This document shows positions 8,408 to 17,907 of a stretch of 64,000 nt of DNA, one piece after another (positions within the stretch are counted from its first letter, which is position 1; every line of letters begins with the position of its first letter). This DNA is from JAODBJ01 sp963782465 (GTDB lineage Bacteria > Actinomycetota > Acidimicrobiia > IMCC26256 > PALSA-610), in assembly GCA_963782465.1 (NCBI GenBank), contig CAWAJR010000005.1, positions 496,001 through 560,000 on the forward strand, given 5' to 3'. A program made the translations under genes and the position numbers. The notes beneath the pieces are model-generated. The model did not search any database and was not told the origin of the DNA. It worked only from the letters and a program-made list of their open reading frames with translations.

Positions 8408-9271
8408 TCAGTGGGTGTTGTGGTACTCGTGAAGCCGGCGGATGCGCTCTTCGGTCGGCGGGTGCGTCGTGAAGAGGTTCTTGAACTGCATCTTCTTCCC
8501 GGTGAGCGGGTTGATGATGTAGGCGGTCGCGTGGGCGGGGTCGACGTCCATCGGCACCTGCTTGGCGTAGGCCTCGATCTTGGTGAGCGCCCGGGCGAGC
8601 GGTTCACCGGTGCCGAGCAGCTCCGCACCACCGCGGTCGGCGTCGAACTCGCGTGAGCGCGACAGCGCCATCTGCAACACCGTCGCGGCCAGCGGAGCGA
8701 GGATCATCATGGCCAGCAGGCCGAAGATGTTCTCGTCGCGGCTGCGGCCGTTGCCGCCGCCCCCTCCGAACATCGCACCCCACATCGCCATGCGGGCGGC
8801 GAAGGTGATGCCCATGGCAACCGTCGCGGCTACCGAGGTGATGAGGATGTCGCGGTGGCGGACGTGCGACAGCTCGTGCGCGAGCACACCGCGCAGTTCA
8901 TCGTGGTCGACGACCTGCATCAGGCCCTGGGTGACCGCGACCGCGGCGTGGTGCGGGTTACGGCCGGTCGCGAACGCGTTCGGCTGTTGTGCCGGGCTCA
9001 TGTAGATCTTCGGCATCGGCATGTCGGCACGCTGGGTGAGGTTGCGCACGATGGCGTAGAGGTCGGGGGCTTCCGCCTCACTGATCGGGACCGCCCGGGC
9101 GGCCTTCACCGCGATCTTGTCGCTGAACCAGTACGACCCGCCGACGAAGACAAGGCCGATCAGCAGCCCGATCGTCAGACCTGACTGGCCCCCGAAGGCG
9201 GCACCGATGCCCATGAAGAGGGCACCGAGGGCGGCCAGGAGGGCAGCTGTCTTCACGTTGTTCTTGATCAT
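8408..9271 (-). CDS. htpX: Membrane zinc metalloprotease HtpX
   Basis: 287-residue M48B protease for membrane-protein quality control. Two N-terminal membrane helices (about 8-26 and 31-49) are followed by the zinc motif H132-E-x-x-H136 (AHELSHVRHRD), two more helices (about 145-168 and 183-202) and the third ligand Glu208 in SRSREFDADRGGAELL. A glycine-rich loop (residues 169-174) lies between helices 3 and 4. The C-terminal TTHPPTEERIRRL block is typical. It is single-copy here with no obvious operon partner. Confidence 0.95.
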   Translation of the reverse strand: MIKNNVKTAALLAALGALFMGIGAAFGGQSGLTIGLLIGLVFVGGSYWFSDKIAVKAARAVPISEAEAPDLYAIVRNLTQRADMPMPKIYMSPAQQPNAFATGRNPHHAAVAVTQGLMQVVDHDELRGVLAHELSHVRHRDILITSVAATVAMGITFAARMAMWGAMFGGGGGNGRSRDENIFGLLAMMILAPLAATVLQMALSRSREFDADRGGAELLGTGEPLARALTKIEAYAKQVPMDVDPAHATAYIINPLTGKKMQFKNLFTTHPPTEERIRRLHEYHNTH

Positions 9272-9402
9272 GTTTGCTGGGTTCCGTTCGGTCGCGGGAG
9301 GCGGCTTGCTCCTCCCACTCGTGACGCTCCAACGTACCGGTCGGGCGGTTCGTTCCCGGACGCGCGGCTCCTCACCGCGTTCTCACCGTCCGGGAGAAGG
9401 GC

Positions 9403-9750
9403 TCAGGTCGCCGGGCACCCGCCGCTCGCCGCCAGGTGGGCGACGTGGTCGTGGTAATGGATGGTCCGGTAGCTCGAGCTGCCCGCGGCCAGGTCGCCGT
9501 CGGCGCCGAGCTGCGCCATCGTCGGGTCGTCCGTTGCATGGTGGGTGGGCTGGGCCAGGTACGTCTCGACCCCGGCGATGATCGTCTGGGCGTCGGTACG
9601 GCACACCTGTGTGGTCGCCTTGTCGCCGAGGTTGCGCACCGAGAACCCGGCGGCCACACCGACCGCGACCAGGATCGCGAGTGCGACACCGAGCTCGACG
9701 ATCGTCCAACGGCGGCTTCTCTTGGCGACGGTTACGGGGTTCGGTCCCAC
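9403..9750 (-). CDS. Pilin/pseudopilin-like single-pass protein
   Basis: 115 residues from a GTG with GAGG five to six bases upstream. RRWTIVELGVALAILVAVGV resembles the class III signal and helix of type IV pilins, with Glu at the position expected for E5. The residue before the presumed cleavage site is Arg, not the usual Gly. The segment VCRTDAQTIIAGVETYLAQ matches the helix after the hydrophobic region in actinobacterial prepilin-like proteins. The rest is short and ends GGCPAT. No pilus assembly genes lie in the window. An ATG at 9786 would overlap the previous gene and is less likely. Confidence 0.6.
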   Translation of the reverse strand: MGPNPVTVAKRSRRWTIVELGVALAILVAVGVAAGFSVRNLGDKATTQVCRTDAQTIIAGVETYLAQPTHHATDDPTMAQLGADGDLAAGSSSYRTIHYHDHVAHLAASGGCPAT

Positions 9751-9760
9751 GGGACCTCGT

Positions 9761-10267
9761 TCAGTCGTAGTAACCCGAATGCACATAGAGGCAGGGGATG
9801 CCCTCGGCGCGGAACATCTCCACGTTCCGCCGGTCGTCTTCGAACGCGAGGCGAAGGTCGAAGCCGTAGGAACGCAGGTCCCACACCGACGACTGCTTGA
9901 AGTCGCGGGCCATCTCGTAGTCGCCCCAGGGCCGCATCAGCAGCAGGTCCCAACGAATCTTGTAGCGACGCAGCCACGCCTCGGTGAGGTGGTGCACACG
10001 ATCAGGTCGAGCAGTGAGGAGCACGATCTGCAATTCGTCGTCGAGCAGATCGAGCAAGGTGCGCACCTCCTCGATGACGGCGTCCTCGCTGCACGCGTCG
10101 AAGAACGATCGCCAGTCGCGACGGGGCGCCTCGATGTAGTGCTGGCGGCCGGCCGCGTCGGAGAGCACCCCGTCGATGTCGACCACGACGGCGTTCCCCG
10201 GCACGACCGGCTCGTCGTGCCACGTCCAGTGCTCGGGCGTGTACCGGCGCGTCGAACGCTCGTACAA
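9761..10267 (-). CDS. HAD-superfamily phosphatase, polynucleotide-kinase-phosphatase-like
   Basis: 168 residues from a TTG start 5 nt after the acs stop. Motif I is VVVDIDGVLSD, motif II lies in VLLTARPD and motif IV is LAFEDDRRNVEMF. The arrangement and spacing resemble the C-terminal phosphatase domain of polynucleotide kinase/phosphatase and related small HAD proteins. It probably hydrolyses a phosphate ester; the substrate is unknown. Its position after acs suggests cotranscription but no shared pathway is evident. The start is uncertain, as no ATG is available. Confidence 0.75.
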   Translation of the reverse strand: MYERSTRRYTPEHWTWHDEPVVPGNAVVVDIDGVLSDAAGRQHYIEAPRRDWRSFFDACSEDAVIEEVRTLLDLLDDELQIVLLTARPDRVHHLTEAWLRRYKIRWDLLLMRPWGDYEMARDFKQSSVWDLRSYGFDLRLAFEDDRRNVEMFRAEGIPCLYVHSGYYD

Positions 10268-10272
10268 CGCGC

Positions 10273-12231
10273 CTACTCGTCGTCGGCCGGCTGCGCCGAC
10301 AGGTAACGCGCCTTGATGCCGTCGACAACCGCCGGGTCGGCGAGCGTCGTCACGTCGCCGAGCGCTTCGTCTTCGGCGACGTTGCGTAGGAGGCGGCGCA
10401 TGATCTTGCCCGACCTCGTCTTCGGCAGTTCGTCGGTGAAGAGGATCGTTCTCGGTTTCGCGATCGGCCCGATGAGCTGCGCGACGTGATCGCGCAGCTC
10501 GGCGACGAGTTCGTCGGAGGGTTCGCCGCCGCCGCGCAGGATGACGAACGCCGCGATCGCCTGGCCGGTGGTTTCGTCGACGCGCCCGACAACCGCCGCT
10601 TCCGCGACCGTCACGTGGTCGACCAGTGCCGACTCGACCTCGGTGGTCGAGATGTTGTGCCCCGACACGAGCATGATGTCGTCGACGCGACCGAGCAACC
10701 AGAAGTAACCCTCCTCGTCGCGCTTGGCGCCGTCGCCCGCGAAGTACTTGCCGTCGAAGCGGCTCCAGTAGGTGTTGCGGTAGCGCTCGGGATCGCCCCA
10801 GATCCCACGCAGCATCGAAGGCCACGGCCGTCCCAGCGTGAGGTACCCGCCACCGGGGATCCCGACCGGGTTGCCGGCGTCGTCGACGATGTCGGCATCG
10901 ATACCGGGAAGCGGGAACGTCGCGCTGCCCGGCTTGCAGGTCGTCGCGCCGGGCAACGGGCTGATCATGATCGCGCCGGTTTCGGTCTGCCACCACGTGT
11001 CGACGACCGGGCAACGCTCCCCCCCGACGACCTTGTAATACCAGACCCACGCCTCCGGGTTGATGGGCTCACCGACCGTGCCGATCAACCGCAGCGACGA
11101 GAGATCGTGCTTCGCGGGAAGATCGTCGCCCCACTTCATGAACGTACGGATCGCGGTCGGCGCCGTGTAGAAGGTCGTGACCTTGTACTTCTCGACGATC
11201 GACCAGAACCGGTCTTTGTCGGGATAGTCGGGTGTGCCCTCGTAGATCACGCTCGTGGTGCGGTTCGCGAGCGGTCCGTACACGATGTAGGAGTGGCCGG
11301 TGACCCATCCGCAGTCGGCGGTGCACCAGAACACGTCCGTTTCGGGATGGAGGTCGAACACGTACTTGTGCGTGAACGCGACCTGCGTCATGTAGCCGCC
11401 GGTCGTGTGCATGATCCCCTTCGGGCGGCCGGTGGTACCGCTCGTGTAGAGGATGTAGAGCAGATCTTCGGCGTCCATCTCCTCGCACGGGCAGTCGACC
11501 GGCTGCGCCGGGACGACGTCGTGCCACCAGACATCGCGCCCTTCGCGCATGTCGACGTCGTTGCCCGTCCGGCGGAGCACCAGCACATGTTCGATCGAAG
11601 GTGTGGCCGCGAGCGCTTCGTCGGCGATCTCCTTCAACGAGACGACCGACCCTCGCCGCCAGGCGCCGTCGGCGGTGACGAGCACCTTGGCTTCGGCGTC
11701 GTTGATGCGGTCTTTCAACGACTGGGCCGTGAACCCGCCGAACACGACCGAGTGGGGCGCGCCGATCCGCGCGCAGGCGAGCATCGCGATCGGGAGTTCG
11801 GGCACCATCCCGAGATAGATCGCTACGCGGTCACCCTTGCGGATGCCGAGCGACTTGAGGGTGTTCGCCGCTTGCGACACCTCGTCGAGGAGTTGCGCAT
11901 AGGTGATGTCGCGCCGGTCGCCCGGTTCCCCCTCCCAGTAGAACGCGACCTGGTCGCCGTGGCCCGCGGCCACGTGCCGGTCGAGGCAGTTGTACGCGGC
12001 GTTGAGCTTCCCGCCGACGAACCACTTCGCGAAGGGAAGCTGCCAGTCGAGGATCTGGTCCCACTCCTTCGACCAGTCGAGCGCCAGCGCCTGGCGGGCC
12101 CAGAAGCCCTGCCAGTCGCGCTCGGCTTCGTCGTAGATCGCGGCGTCGGTGACCAGGGCGTCCTTCCGGAACGCCTCCGACGGCGGGAACGTGCGACCTT
12201 CCTGCAACAGCGCGGCGAGCGTGTCGGACAT
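10273..12231 (-). CDS. acs: Acetyl-coenzyme A synthetase
   Basis: 652-residue AMP-forming acetate:CoA ligase, full family length. The phosphate-binding loop is YTSGTTGRPKGIMHTTGGY, the hinge region contains YWSRFDGKYFAGDGA, and the C-terminal PKTRSGKIMRRLLR carries the catalytic lysine that Pat-type acetyltransferases modify. It activates acetate for central metabolism. Starts with ATG at 12229-12231. Only the small HAD gene follows on the same strand. Confidence 0.97.
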   Translation of the reverse strand: MSDTLAALLQEGRTFPPSEAFRKDALVTDAAIYDEAERDWQGFWARQALALDWSKEWDQILDWQLPFAKWFVGGKLNAAYNCLDRHVAAGHGDQVAFYWEGEPGDRRDITYAQLLDEVSQAANTLKSLGIRKGDRVAIYLGMVPELPIAMLACARIGAPHSVVFGGFTAQSLKDRINDAEAKVLVTADGAWRRGSVVSLKEIADEALAATPSIEHVLVLRRTGNDVDMREGRDVWWHDVVPAQPVDCPCEEMDAEDLLYILYTSGTTGRPKGIMHTTGGYMTQVAFTHKYVFDLHPETDVFWCTADCGWVTGHSYIVYGPLANRTTSVIYEGTPDYPDKDRFWSIVEKYKVTTFYTAPTAIRTFMKWGDDLPAKHDLSSLRLIGTVGEPINPEAWVWYYKVVGGERCPVVDTWWQTETGAIMISPLPGATTCKPGSATFPLPGIDADIVDDAGNPVGIPGGGYLTLGRPWPSMLRGIWGDPERYRNTYWSRFDGKYFAGDGAKRDEEGYFWLLGRVDDIMLVSGHNISTTEVESALVDHVTVAEAAVVGRVDETTGQAIAAFVILRGGGEPSDELVAELRDHVAQLIGPIAKPRTILFTDELPKTRSGKIMRRLLRNVAEDEALGDVTTLADPAVVDGIKARYLSAQPADDE

Positions 12232-12302
12232 GCGTGTTCTCCCCCTCGTGCTCGCCCCAGAGGCTACCGGCGCGCGGCGGCCGACCCGGCGGGTGGGGGT
12301 GA

Positions 12303-13607
12303 TCAGCTCCCGAAGAAGTCGGCGGGATGCGCGATGTCGACGAAGATGCTCTTGCTCGACGCGATGACGCGGTAACCGACCTGCTCGTTGCCGTTCGTCG
12401 AGTTGATGCCGACGCCCAGGTCGATCGACCCTTCGAACACCCCGAGCCGGTCGACCTCGTTGATCGTGGTGAGACCGGGGAAGTGCGCGATCGGCGCGAT
12501 GAAGGTCGCGACGTTGTGGAGCGCGACGTGCAGGAACACGTTGCCGGTGAGGGGCACGACCGCGCCCGAACCCGGCGCGATGAACTGCGGCACGTACGAG
12601 ACGGTGTAGTCGGGACGGTGCTTGTCGAAGAGCAGCACCAACCGATCGAAGGTCGGGAACGCCTGCTCACGCACCTGGATCAGGCGTGCCGGCGCGGTGC
12701 CGGTAGCCGTCCCGTCGCGCTGCTGGTCCTGCACCGCGGCCGGGATTCCCAGCCCCGTCGCGAGGAAGTACCCGTTGCCGCTCGGGGTCGGCATGATGCT
12801 CACGACCGACTCGATGAGCGAGTGCGGCGAGTTGCCGAAGGTGTGCGCGTCGCCGAACGCGGTGACGGTGCCGTCACCTTGCACGAGCCAGTACCCGTTC
12901 CCGGAGAAGCGGGCGGCCATCGCCGTGACCGGGTTGCCGAGGGTGGTACCGCCGAGGGAGCCGTGGAAATGGGCACCGCCCAAGGCGAACACACCACCGT
13001 CGGACGCCACCAACCAGTAGCCGTTCCCAGTGGGCGTCGACGCCATCCCGACGATCGGCGCGGCGAGGTGAAGCGCACCAAGTGAGCCGTGGAAATGCGC
13101 GTCGCCGAACGCGAACACACCACCGTCGGACGCCACCAACCAGTAGCCGTTCCCAGTCGGTGTGGGCGCCATCCCGACGATCGGCTTCGTCAACGCGATG
13201 TTGCCGGTCGAACCGTGGAAATGCGCGTCGCCGAACGCGAACACGCCACCGTCGGACGCCACCAACCAGTAGCCGTTCCCAGTCGGTGTGGGCGCCATCC
13301 CGACGATCGGCTTCGTCAACGCGATGTTGCCGGTCGAACCGTGGAAATGGGCGTCGCCGAACGCGAACACGCCACCGTCGGACGCGACGGTCCAGTAGCC
13401 CGAGCCGGTCGGGGTTGCAGCCGCGCCGACGATCGGCTGCGTCAACGTGAGCGCGCTGGTCGAACCGTGAAAGGTTGCGTCGCCGAACGCGTACACGCCT
13501 TCGAGGGTGTCAGGCCCACCGGCCCGGGCGGGAGGCGCACCGAGCGCCGGAACCGCGAGGAGGGTCGCGAACAGTACGAACGCCAGCCGACGAAGCGATG
13601 CAGTCAT
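12303..13607 (-). CDS. Secreted repeat protein with C-terminal AMIN-like domain
   Basis: 434 residues. A signal peptide (MTASLRRLAFVLFATLLAV, cleavage after PPARA) is followed by four to five 42-residue repeats of the type GMAPTPTGNGYWLVASDGG plus VFAFGDAHFHGS. The last about 130 residues (from ARLIQVREQAFPTFDRLVLL) form a separate beta-rich domain resembling the AMIN-like domain of actinobacterial exported proteins. The repeats resemble beta-propeller blades found in many acidimicrobial surface proteins. The longer frame upstream of 13607 is antisense to midA and is not used. The role is unknown; cell-surface or polysaccharide binding is a guess. Confidence 0.8.
   Translation of the reverse strand: MTASLRRLAFVLFATLLAVPALGAPPARAGGPDTLEGVYAFGDATFHGSTSALTLTQPIVGAAATPTGSGYWTVASDGGVFAFGDAHFHGSTGNIALTKPIVGMAPTPTGNGYWLVASDGGVFAFGDAHFHGSTGNIALTKPIVGMAPTPTGNGYWLVASDGGVFAFGDAHFHGSLGALHLAAPIVGMASTPTGNGYWLVASDGGVFALGGAHFHGSLGGTTLGNPVTAMAARFSGNGYWLVQGDGTVTAFGDAHTFGNSPHSLIESVVSIMPTPSGNGYFLATGLGIPAAVQDQQRDGTATGTAPARLIQVREQAFPTFDRLVLLFDKHRPDYTVSYVPQFIAPGSGAVVPLTGNVFLHVALHNVATFIAPIAHFPGLTTINEVDRLGVFEGSIDLGVGINSTNGNEQVGYRVIASSKSIFVDIAHPADFFGS
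12950..13490 (-). repeat. 126-bp coding tandem repeat
   Basis: GTCGGACGC recurs at 13125, 13251 and 13377, giving an exact 126-bp period (42 codons). The two central units are nearly identical at DNA level, while the outer ones are diverged. Recent homogenisation or duplication of blades is the simplest explanation. Confidence 0.85.
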
Positions 13608-13668
13608 GGCCGGAGCTTTGCTCCCCCGTGCGATCGCGACAACGGGTCGTTCTACCCAAAGGTTGCGT

Positions 13669-14835
13669 TCAACGCCCCCGGCGGAACACGAAGACACGGT
13701 GTGCGCCGAGCCCCGCGCGATCAGTGAGCGCTGCCGCTTCCGACACCGCGCTCCGGCCGGCCAGCGCGTCGAGATCGCCGCGCGCCGCGCCTGCCTCCCA
13801 GCGCTCCTTGCCCGCCTCGACGAGTTCGTCGATGCCGAGATCGCTGAGCCAGTCGGCCTGGCTCGGCGACGCCTCCAGCCGGAAGCCGGCCGATTGCGCC
13901 GCGTGCACGAGCGTGGCGATGTCAACGTCGGCCGTGATGTCCTGGCTGCCGACGCGACCGAGCACCGGACCGCCGTGGCCGTGGGCGGCGTAGGTTCGCA
14001 GCCACCCGTCACCGCGGGAGACGAGTTCGTCGGTCGTCGCCGCGTAGTCGATGACGCAGCACCAACCGTTGCGCAGCACCGAACCGCAGCGGCGGAACCA
14101 GTCGTCGACGCCGCGCGCGATCGGCAGCCTGCTCCCGGCCGGGCAATCGATCCCTTCGGTACGTGCCCGGAGACGCACGTCGTCTTCGGCGCGAGCCGGC
14201 ACCAGAACCTCGGAGAAGTCACGGCCGGAGTCGTCGACCGTCACCAGCACCTCGTACCAGCGATGCCCATCGAACTGCGCGAGCCCGAACGGCAGGTTGT
14301 CGAGCAACTCGTTGGCGAACACAACACCGTCGAACGATGTTGCCGGGAGCTCATCGATGACGGCAAAGACCGGGCCGGTACCGGCCGACGGAACGGGATG
14401 ATCCTCGCCGCGCTCGTGCCGGTACGCGCCGAGTGCCTCGTCGGCGGGCTCGATCGGGAGTCGCTCGCGCGTGAGCTCGCGCAACACCGGCGAGCGTTCG
14501 ACGAGCACGTAGCGCAACGCCGGCGTACACGCGGGTGCTACTCGCGCCACGTCGCGTGCCAGCCTGCCGTTGCCCGCCCCCGCCTCGACGACGACGAACG
14601 GGTCCGGGCTCTCGAGCGCTTCCCACCACCGGTCGAGGGCGCGGGCAACCAGCGCACCGAACAGCGAGCCGACTTGCGGGCTGGTGATGAAGTCGCCGCC
14701 GTCGCGGCCCGCCCCCCGACCACCCGCGAAGAACCCGCCGTCTTCGTGGTACAGCGCGACCTCGACGAACTGGTCGAAGGTGATCGGCCCTTCGCGGCGG
14801 ATCAGCTGCCGGAGGTATTCGGCTGCCGTCGCCAC
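13669..14835 (-). CDS. MidA/NDUFAF7-family SAM-dependent methyltransferase
   Basis: 388 residues, COG1565 family. The start matches the family (EYLRQLIRREGPITFDQFVE, ALYHEDGGFF). DFITSPQVGSLFGALVARAL and the SAM-binding VVVEAGAGNGRLARDV are diagnostic; IDYAATTDEL lies further on. Human NDUFAF7 dimethylates an arginine of NDUFS2 (NuoD) during complex I assembly, and MidA of Dictyostelium is also needed for complex I. The GTG start lies 7 nt after nuoN of the 11-subunit cluster on the same strand, supporting the same role here. Bacterial substrates are not established, so the assignment is by homology and position. Confidence 0.88.
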   Translation of the reverse strand: MATAAEYLRQLIRREGPITFDQFVEVALYHEDGGFFAGGRGAGRDGGDFITSPQVGSLFGALVARALDRWWEALESPDPFVVVEAGAGNGRLARDVARVAPACTPALRYVLVERSPVLRELTRERLPIEPADEALGAYRHERGEDHPVPSAGTGPVFAVIDELPATSFDGVVFANELLDNLPFGLAQFDGHRWYEVLVTVDDSGRDFSEVLVPARAEDDVRLRARTEGIDCPAGSRLPIARGVDDWFRRCGSVLRNGWCCVIDYAATTDELVSRGDGWLRTYAAHGHGGPVLGRVGSQDITADVDIATLVHAAQSAGFRLEASPSQADWLSDLGIDELVEAGKERWEAGAARGDLDALAGRSAVSEAAALTDRAGLGAHRVFVFRRGR

Positions 14836-14842
14836 GTCGACG

Positions 14843-16342
14843 CTACGTGAAGCGCGTCGCGAGTTCCCCGACGCGGGCGAAGATCTGCGGGTAGACGCCG
14901 ATCACAACGGTGATGGCGCTCGTCACGCCGATGGCACCCGCGAGCGCCGGTGGGACCCGGATCACGCCCGCGCCTTGCTCCTCGGCGGGCGGGCGGAACC
15001 ACATCTGGCGAATGACGTTCGAGTAGTAGAAGAACGCGATCACCGAGTTCACCGCGGCGATCACCGCGAGCACGACGGCCCACGTGCCGCCCGCCTCGAT
15101 GACCGCTCGGAACATGACGAACTTGGCGAACCAACCGGCGAAGAACGGGATGCCGGCGAGCGACGCCATGAACGCGGTCATCATCACGCACAACGCCGGC
15201 GACGTCTCGAACAGCCCGGCGTAGGAGGAGATGGCCCCCGAACGGGTGCGGCGCGCGACCGCGATCACCACCGCGAACACGCCGAGGTTCATCGCGCCGT
15301 AGATCAACAAGTAGATGACGACCGCGCTGAACGACGAGTTCGCAACGGAGAAGTCGCCCTTTGCCCCCGCGATGCCGGCCGCCGCGAACGGGACGAGCAT
15401 GAACCCACCCTGCGCGATCGACGAGTACGCGAGCATCCGAACGATGTTCGTCTGGCGAAGCGCCGAAAGGTTGCCGAGCGTCATCGACGCGGCCGCCAGC
15501 ACCCAGAGCACGGGCCACCATGCGGTCGTACCCGAACCGTTCAGGCCGTAGAAACCGAAGAAGATGATGTTGAGCAGGGCGACAAACCCGCCGGCCTTCG
15601 ACGCGACCGACAGGAAGGCAGTGACAGGGGTCGGAGCGCCCTCGTAGGTGTCGGGTGCCCAGAAGTGGAACGGGACCGCGCTCACCTTGAACGCGAAACC
15701 GACCAACGAGAGGAAGATCGCGATCGTCAGTAACGGCTTCGCGCCGTGGGTGCTGACGTGGTTGTAGATGACGGAGAGCTTCGTCGAGCCGGTCAGCCCG
15801 AAGATCAACGACATGCCGTAGAGCATGATTGCCGACGACAACACGCCGATCAGGTAGTACTTGATGCCGGCTTCGTTCGAGGCGCGGTCGTGCTTGCGGT
15901 AGGCGGCGAGCACGTACGTGGGGATCGAGATCGTCTCCAGCGCGACGAACAAGGTGATGAGATCGCGGGCCGAAACCATGACGCTCATACCGAACGCGGC
16001 GGTGAGCATCAGGAAGTAGAACTCACCGCGGTAGTAGTCGCCCTCTTCGATGTAGTCGATCGACACGAGGATCGTCACGTACGTGACGAGGAGGAAGAAC
16101 GCTTTCAACGCGAGCGCGTAGTTGTCGACCACGTACGCGCCGCCGAACATCGACCGGTTGTGACCGTTGTGCGCGAGCGTCACGATCGGGACCAGCGCCG
16201 CGAGCACACCGATCGCGGCGACGCGCGACGTCTGCCACACGGTGCGTTCCGGGAGGACGAAGTCGAGCACGAGCACGATCGCAATCGTCGCGACGAGGAT
16301 GATGTCGGGCGCGAGCGCGTGCCAGTCGAAGACGGGGTTCAT
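14843..16342 (-). CDS. nuoN: NADH-quinone oxidoreductase subunit N (11-subunit cluster)
   Basis: 499-residue antiporter-like membrane subunit of the proton-pumping arm. Signature FWAPDTYEGAPTPV, plus SSIAQGGFMLVPFAAAG on the half-helix region; about 14 membrane segments. It starts directly after the nuoM stop (16343-16345). It is the last nuo gene of the cluster lacking E, F and G, followed by the MidA-type gene. Confidence 0.96.
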   Translation of the reverse strand: MNPVFDWHALAPDIILVATIAIVLVLDFVLPERTVWQTSRVAAIGVLAALVPIVTLAHNGHNRSMFGGAYVVDNYALALKAFFLLVTYVTILVSIDYIEEGDYYRGEFYFLMLTAAFGMSVMVSARDLITLFVALETISIPTYVLAAYRKHDRASNEAGIKYYLIGVLSSAIMLYGMSLIFGLTGSTKLSVIYNHVSTHGAKPLLTIAIFLSLVGFAFKVSAVPFHFWAPDTYEGAPTPVTAFLSVASKAGGFVALLNIIFFGFYGLNGSGTTAWWPVLWVLAAASMTLGNLSALRQTNIVRMLAYSSIAQGGFMLVPFAAAGIAGAKGDFSVANSSFSAVVIYLLIYGAMNLGVFAVVIAVARRTRSGAISSYAGLFETSPALCVMMTAFMASLAGIPFFAGWFAKFVMFRAVIEAGGTWAVVLAVIAAVNSVIAFFYYSNVIRQMWFRPPAEEQGAGVIRVPPALAGAIGVTSAITVVIGVYPQIFARVGELATRFT

Positions 16343-17893
16343 CTAGTGGCCGATCACCGTTGAGATCGCCGTGGTCATGTGGGTCACCGCGCCGTCCGTT
16401 ACCCGGAACAAGATGTTCGGGTACACGCCGAGCGCGACGATGAGGAGCAGGATCGGCGTCCACGCGATCCACTCGAACGGCGACACGTCGTGGATGTGCG
16501 CGTGTTCGAACTCCGGTTTCGGCGTGCCGAAGGCAACCTTCTGCAACATCCAGAGGAGGTAGCCGGCAGCGAGCACCGTGCCGATCGCGGCGACCACCAT
16601 GAAGGTCCGGAACGTCGCCTCGTGCAACGGCGCCGCCGGATTGAACGTCGAGAGGATCGCGGGGAACTCGCCCCAGAACCCGGCGAGACCGGGGAGCCCG
16701 AGGCTCGCCATCGCACAGAACCCGAGGATCCATCCGAGCTTCGGGGCCTGGATGAGCAGGCCACCGAGGCGCGACATCTCACGGGTCTCGAACGTGTGCT
16801 GCACCGTGCCGGCGACGAAGAACAGCATGCCGGTGATCAGCCCGTGCGCGACCATCCCGAAGATCGCCGCGTTGATCCCGAACGATGTCAGCGTCGAGAT
16901 CCCGAGCATGACGAAGCCCATGTGCGCGACCGACGAGAACGCGATCAGGCGCTTCATGTCTTTCTGCGCGAGGCAACCGAGCGCACCGTAGATGATGCCG
17001 ATCACCGCGAGCAGGCCGATCCACGGCGCCCATGTCTTCGCGGCCATCGGCAGGATCGGGAGCGCGATACGGATGAAGCCGTAGGTGCCGAGCTTCAGCA
17101 GGATCGCGGCGAGCAACACCGAACCGACCGTCGGTGCCTCGGTATGCGCATCGGGCAGCCAGGTGTGGAAGGGGAACATCGGCACCTTGATCGCGAAACC
17201 GAGGAACAGTCCCGCGAAGATCAGGTTCGCGACCCCGGTTGTCATCGAGAGCACGCCCGGCTGGCTCAGCGCCACCATGTCGAAGGTGTGACCTCCGCCG
17301 GGCGCGGTCGACTTGAAGAACAACGCCAGGAACCCGAGCAACATCAAGGCCGAACCGAACAGCGTGAAGAGGAAGAACTTGATCGACGCGTACTCGCGGT
17401 TCGGGCCGCCCCACACGCCGATCATGAAGAACATCGGGAGCAGGACCAGTTCGAAGAAGATGAAGAAGAGGATCAGGTCCTGGGCGACGAACGTTCCCGT
17501 CATGCCGACTTCGAGGAGCAGCATGAGGGCGAGGAACGCCTTCGGGTTGTGCGGTTCCGGCCAGTGGTTCCAGGAGTAGATCACGCACAGCAACGTGATG
17601 AACGTCGAGAGCACGAGCATCGGCAGCGAGATGCCGTCGACCCCCATGTGGTAGCGGCTGCTGATGACGTCGATCCAGTGCTTGTTCACCTGGAACTGCA
17701 ACGTGCTCGTCTTGTCGTAGTCGAAGCGCGCCAGCACCACGAGGCTGAACGCGAACGACACCAATGTCGCGATCAGACCGGTGAGCTTGATCAACGTCTC
17801 TTCGGCCCGCGGAATGCACAGCAGTACTGCCATCCCCACTGCCGGGACGAAGACCACGAGGGTCAACAGCCAGGCGTCGAACCCGTGTGCCAT
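16343..17893 (-). CDS. nuoM: NADH-quinone oxidoreductase subunit M (11-subunit cluster)
   Basis: 516-residue antiporter-like subunit. HTWLPDAHTEAPT, FELVLLPMFFMIGVWGG and IAFSSVAHMGFVMLG are the usual NuoM blocks, and the length is normal. It pumps protons across the membrane within the complex. The gene lies 14 nt after nuoL and abuts nuoN. Confidence 0.97.
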   Translation of the reverse strand: MAHGFDAWLLTLVVFVPAVGMAVLLCIPRAEETLIKLTGLIATLVSFAFSLVVLARFDYDKTSTLQFQVNKHWIDVISSRYHMGVDGISLPMLVLSTFITLLCVIYSWNHWPEPHNPKAFLALMLLLEVGMTGTFVAQDLILFFIFFELVLLPMFFMIGVWGGPNREYASIKFFLFTLFGSALMLLGFLALFFKSTAPGGGHTFDMVALSQPGVLSMTTGVANLIFAGLFLGFAIKVPMFPFHTWLPDAHTEAPTVGSVLLAAILLKLGTYGFIRIALPILPMAAKTWAPWIGLLAVIGIIYGALGCLAQKDMKRLIAFSSVAHMGFVMLGISTLTSFGINAAIFGMVAHGLITGMLFFVAGTVQHTFETREMSRLGGLLIQAPKLGWILGFCAMASLGLPGLAGFWGEFPAILSTFNPAAPLHEATFRTFMVVAAIGTVLAAGYLLWMLQKVAFGTPKPEFEHAHIHDVSPFEWIAWTPILLLIVALGVYPNILFRVTDGAVTHMTTAISTVIGH

Positions 17894-17907
17894 CAGTTGG
17901 ATTCCCC

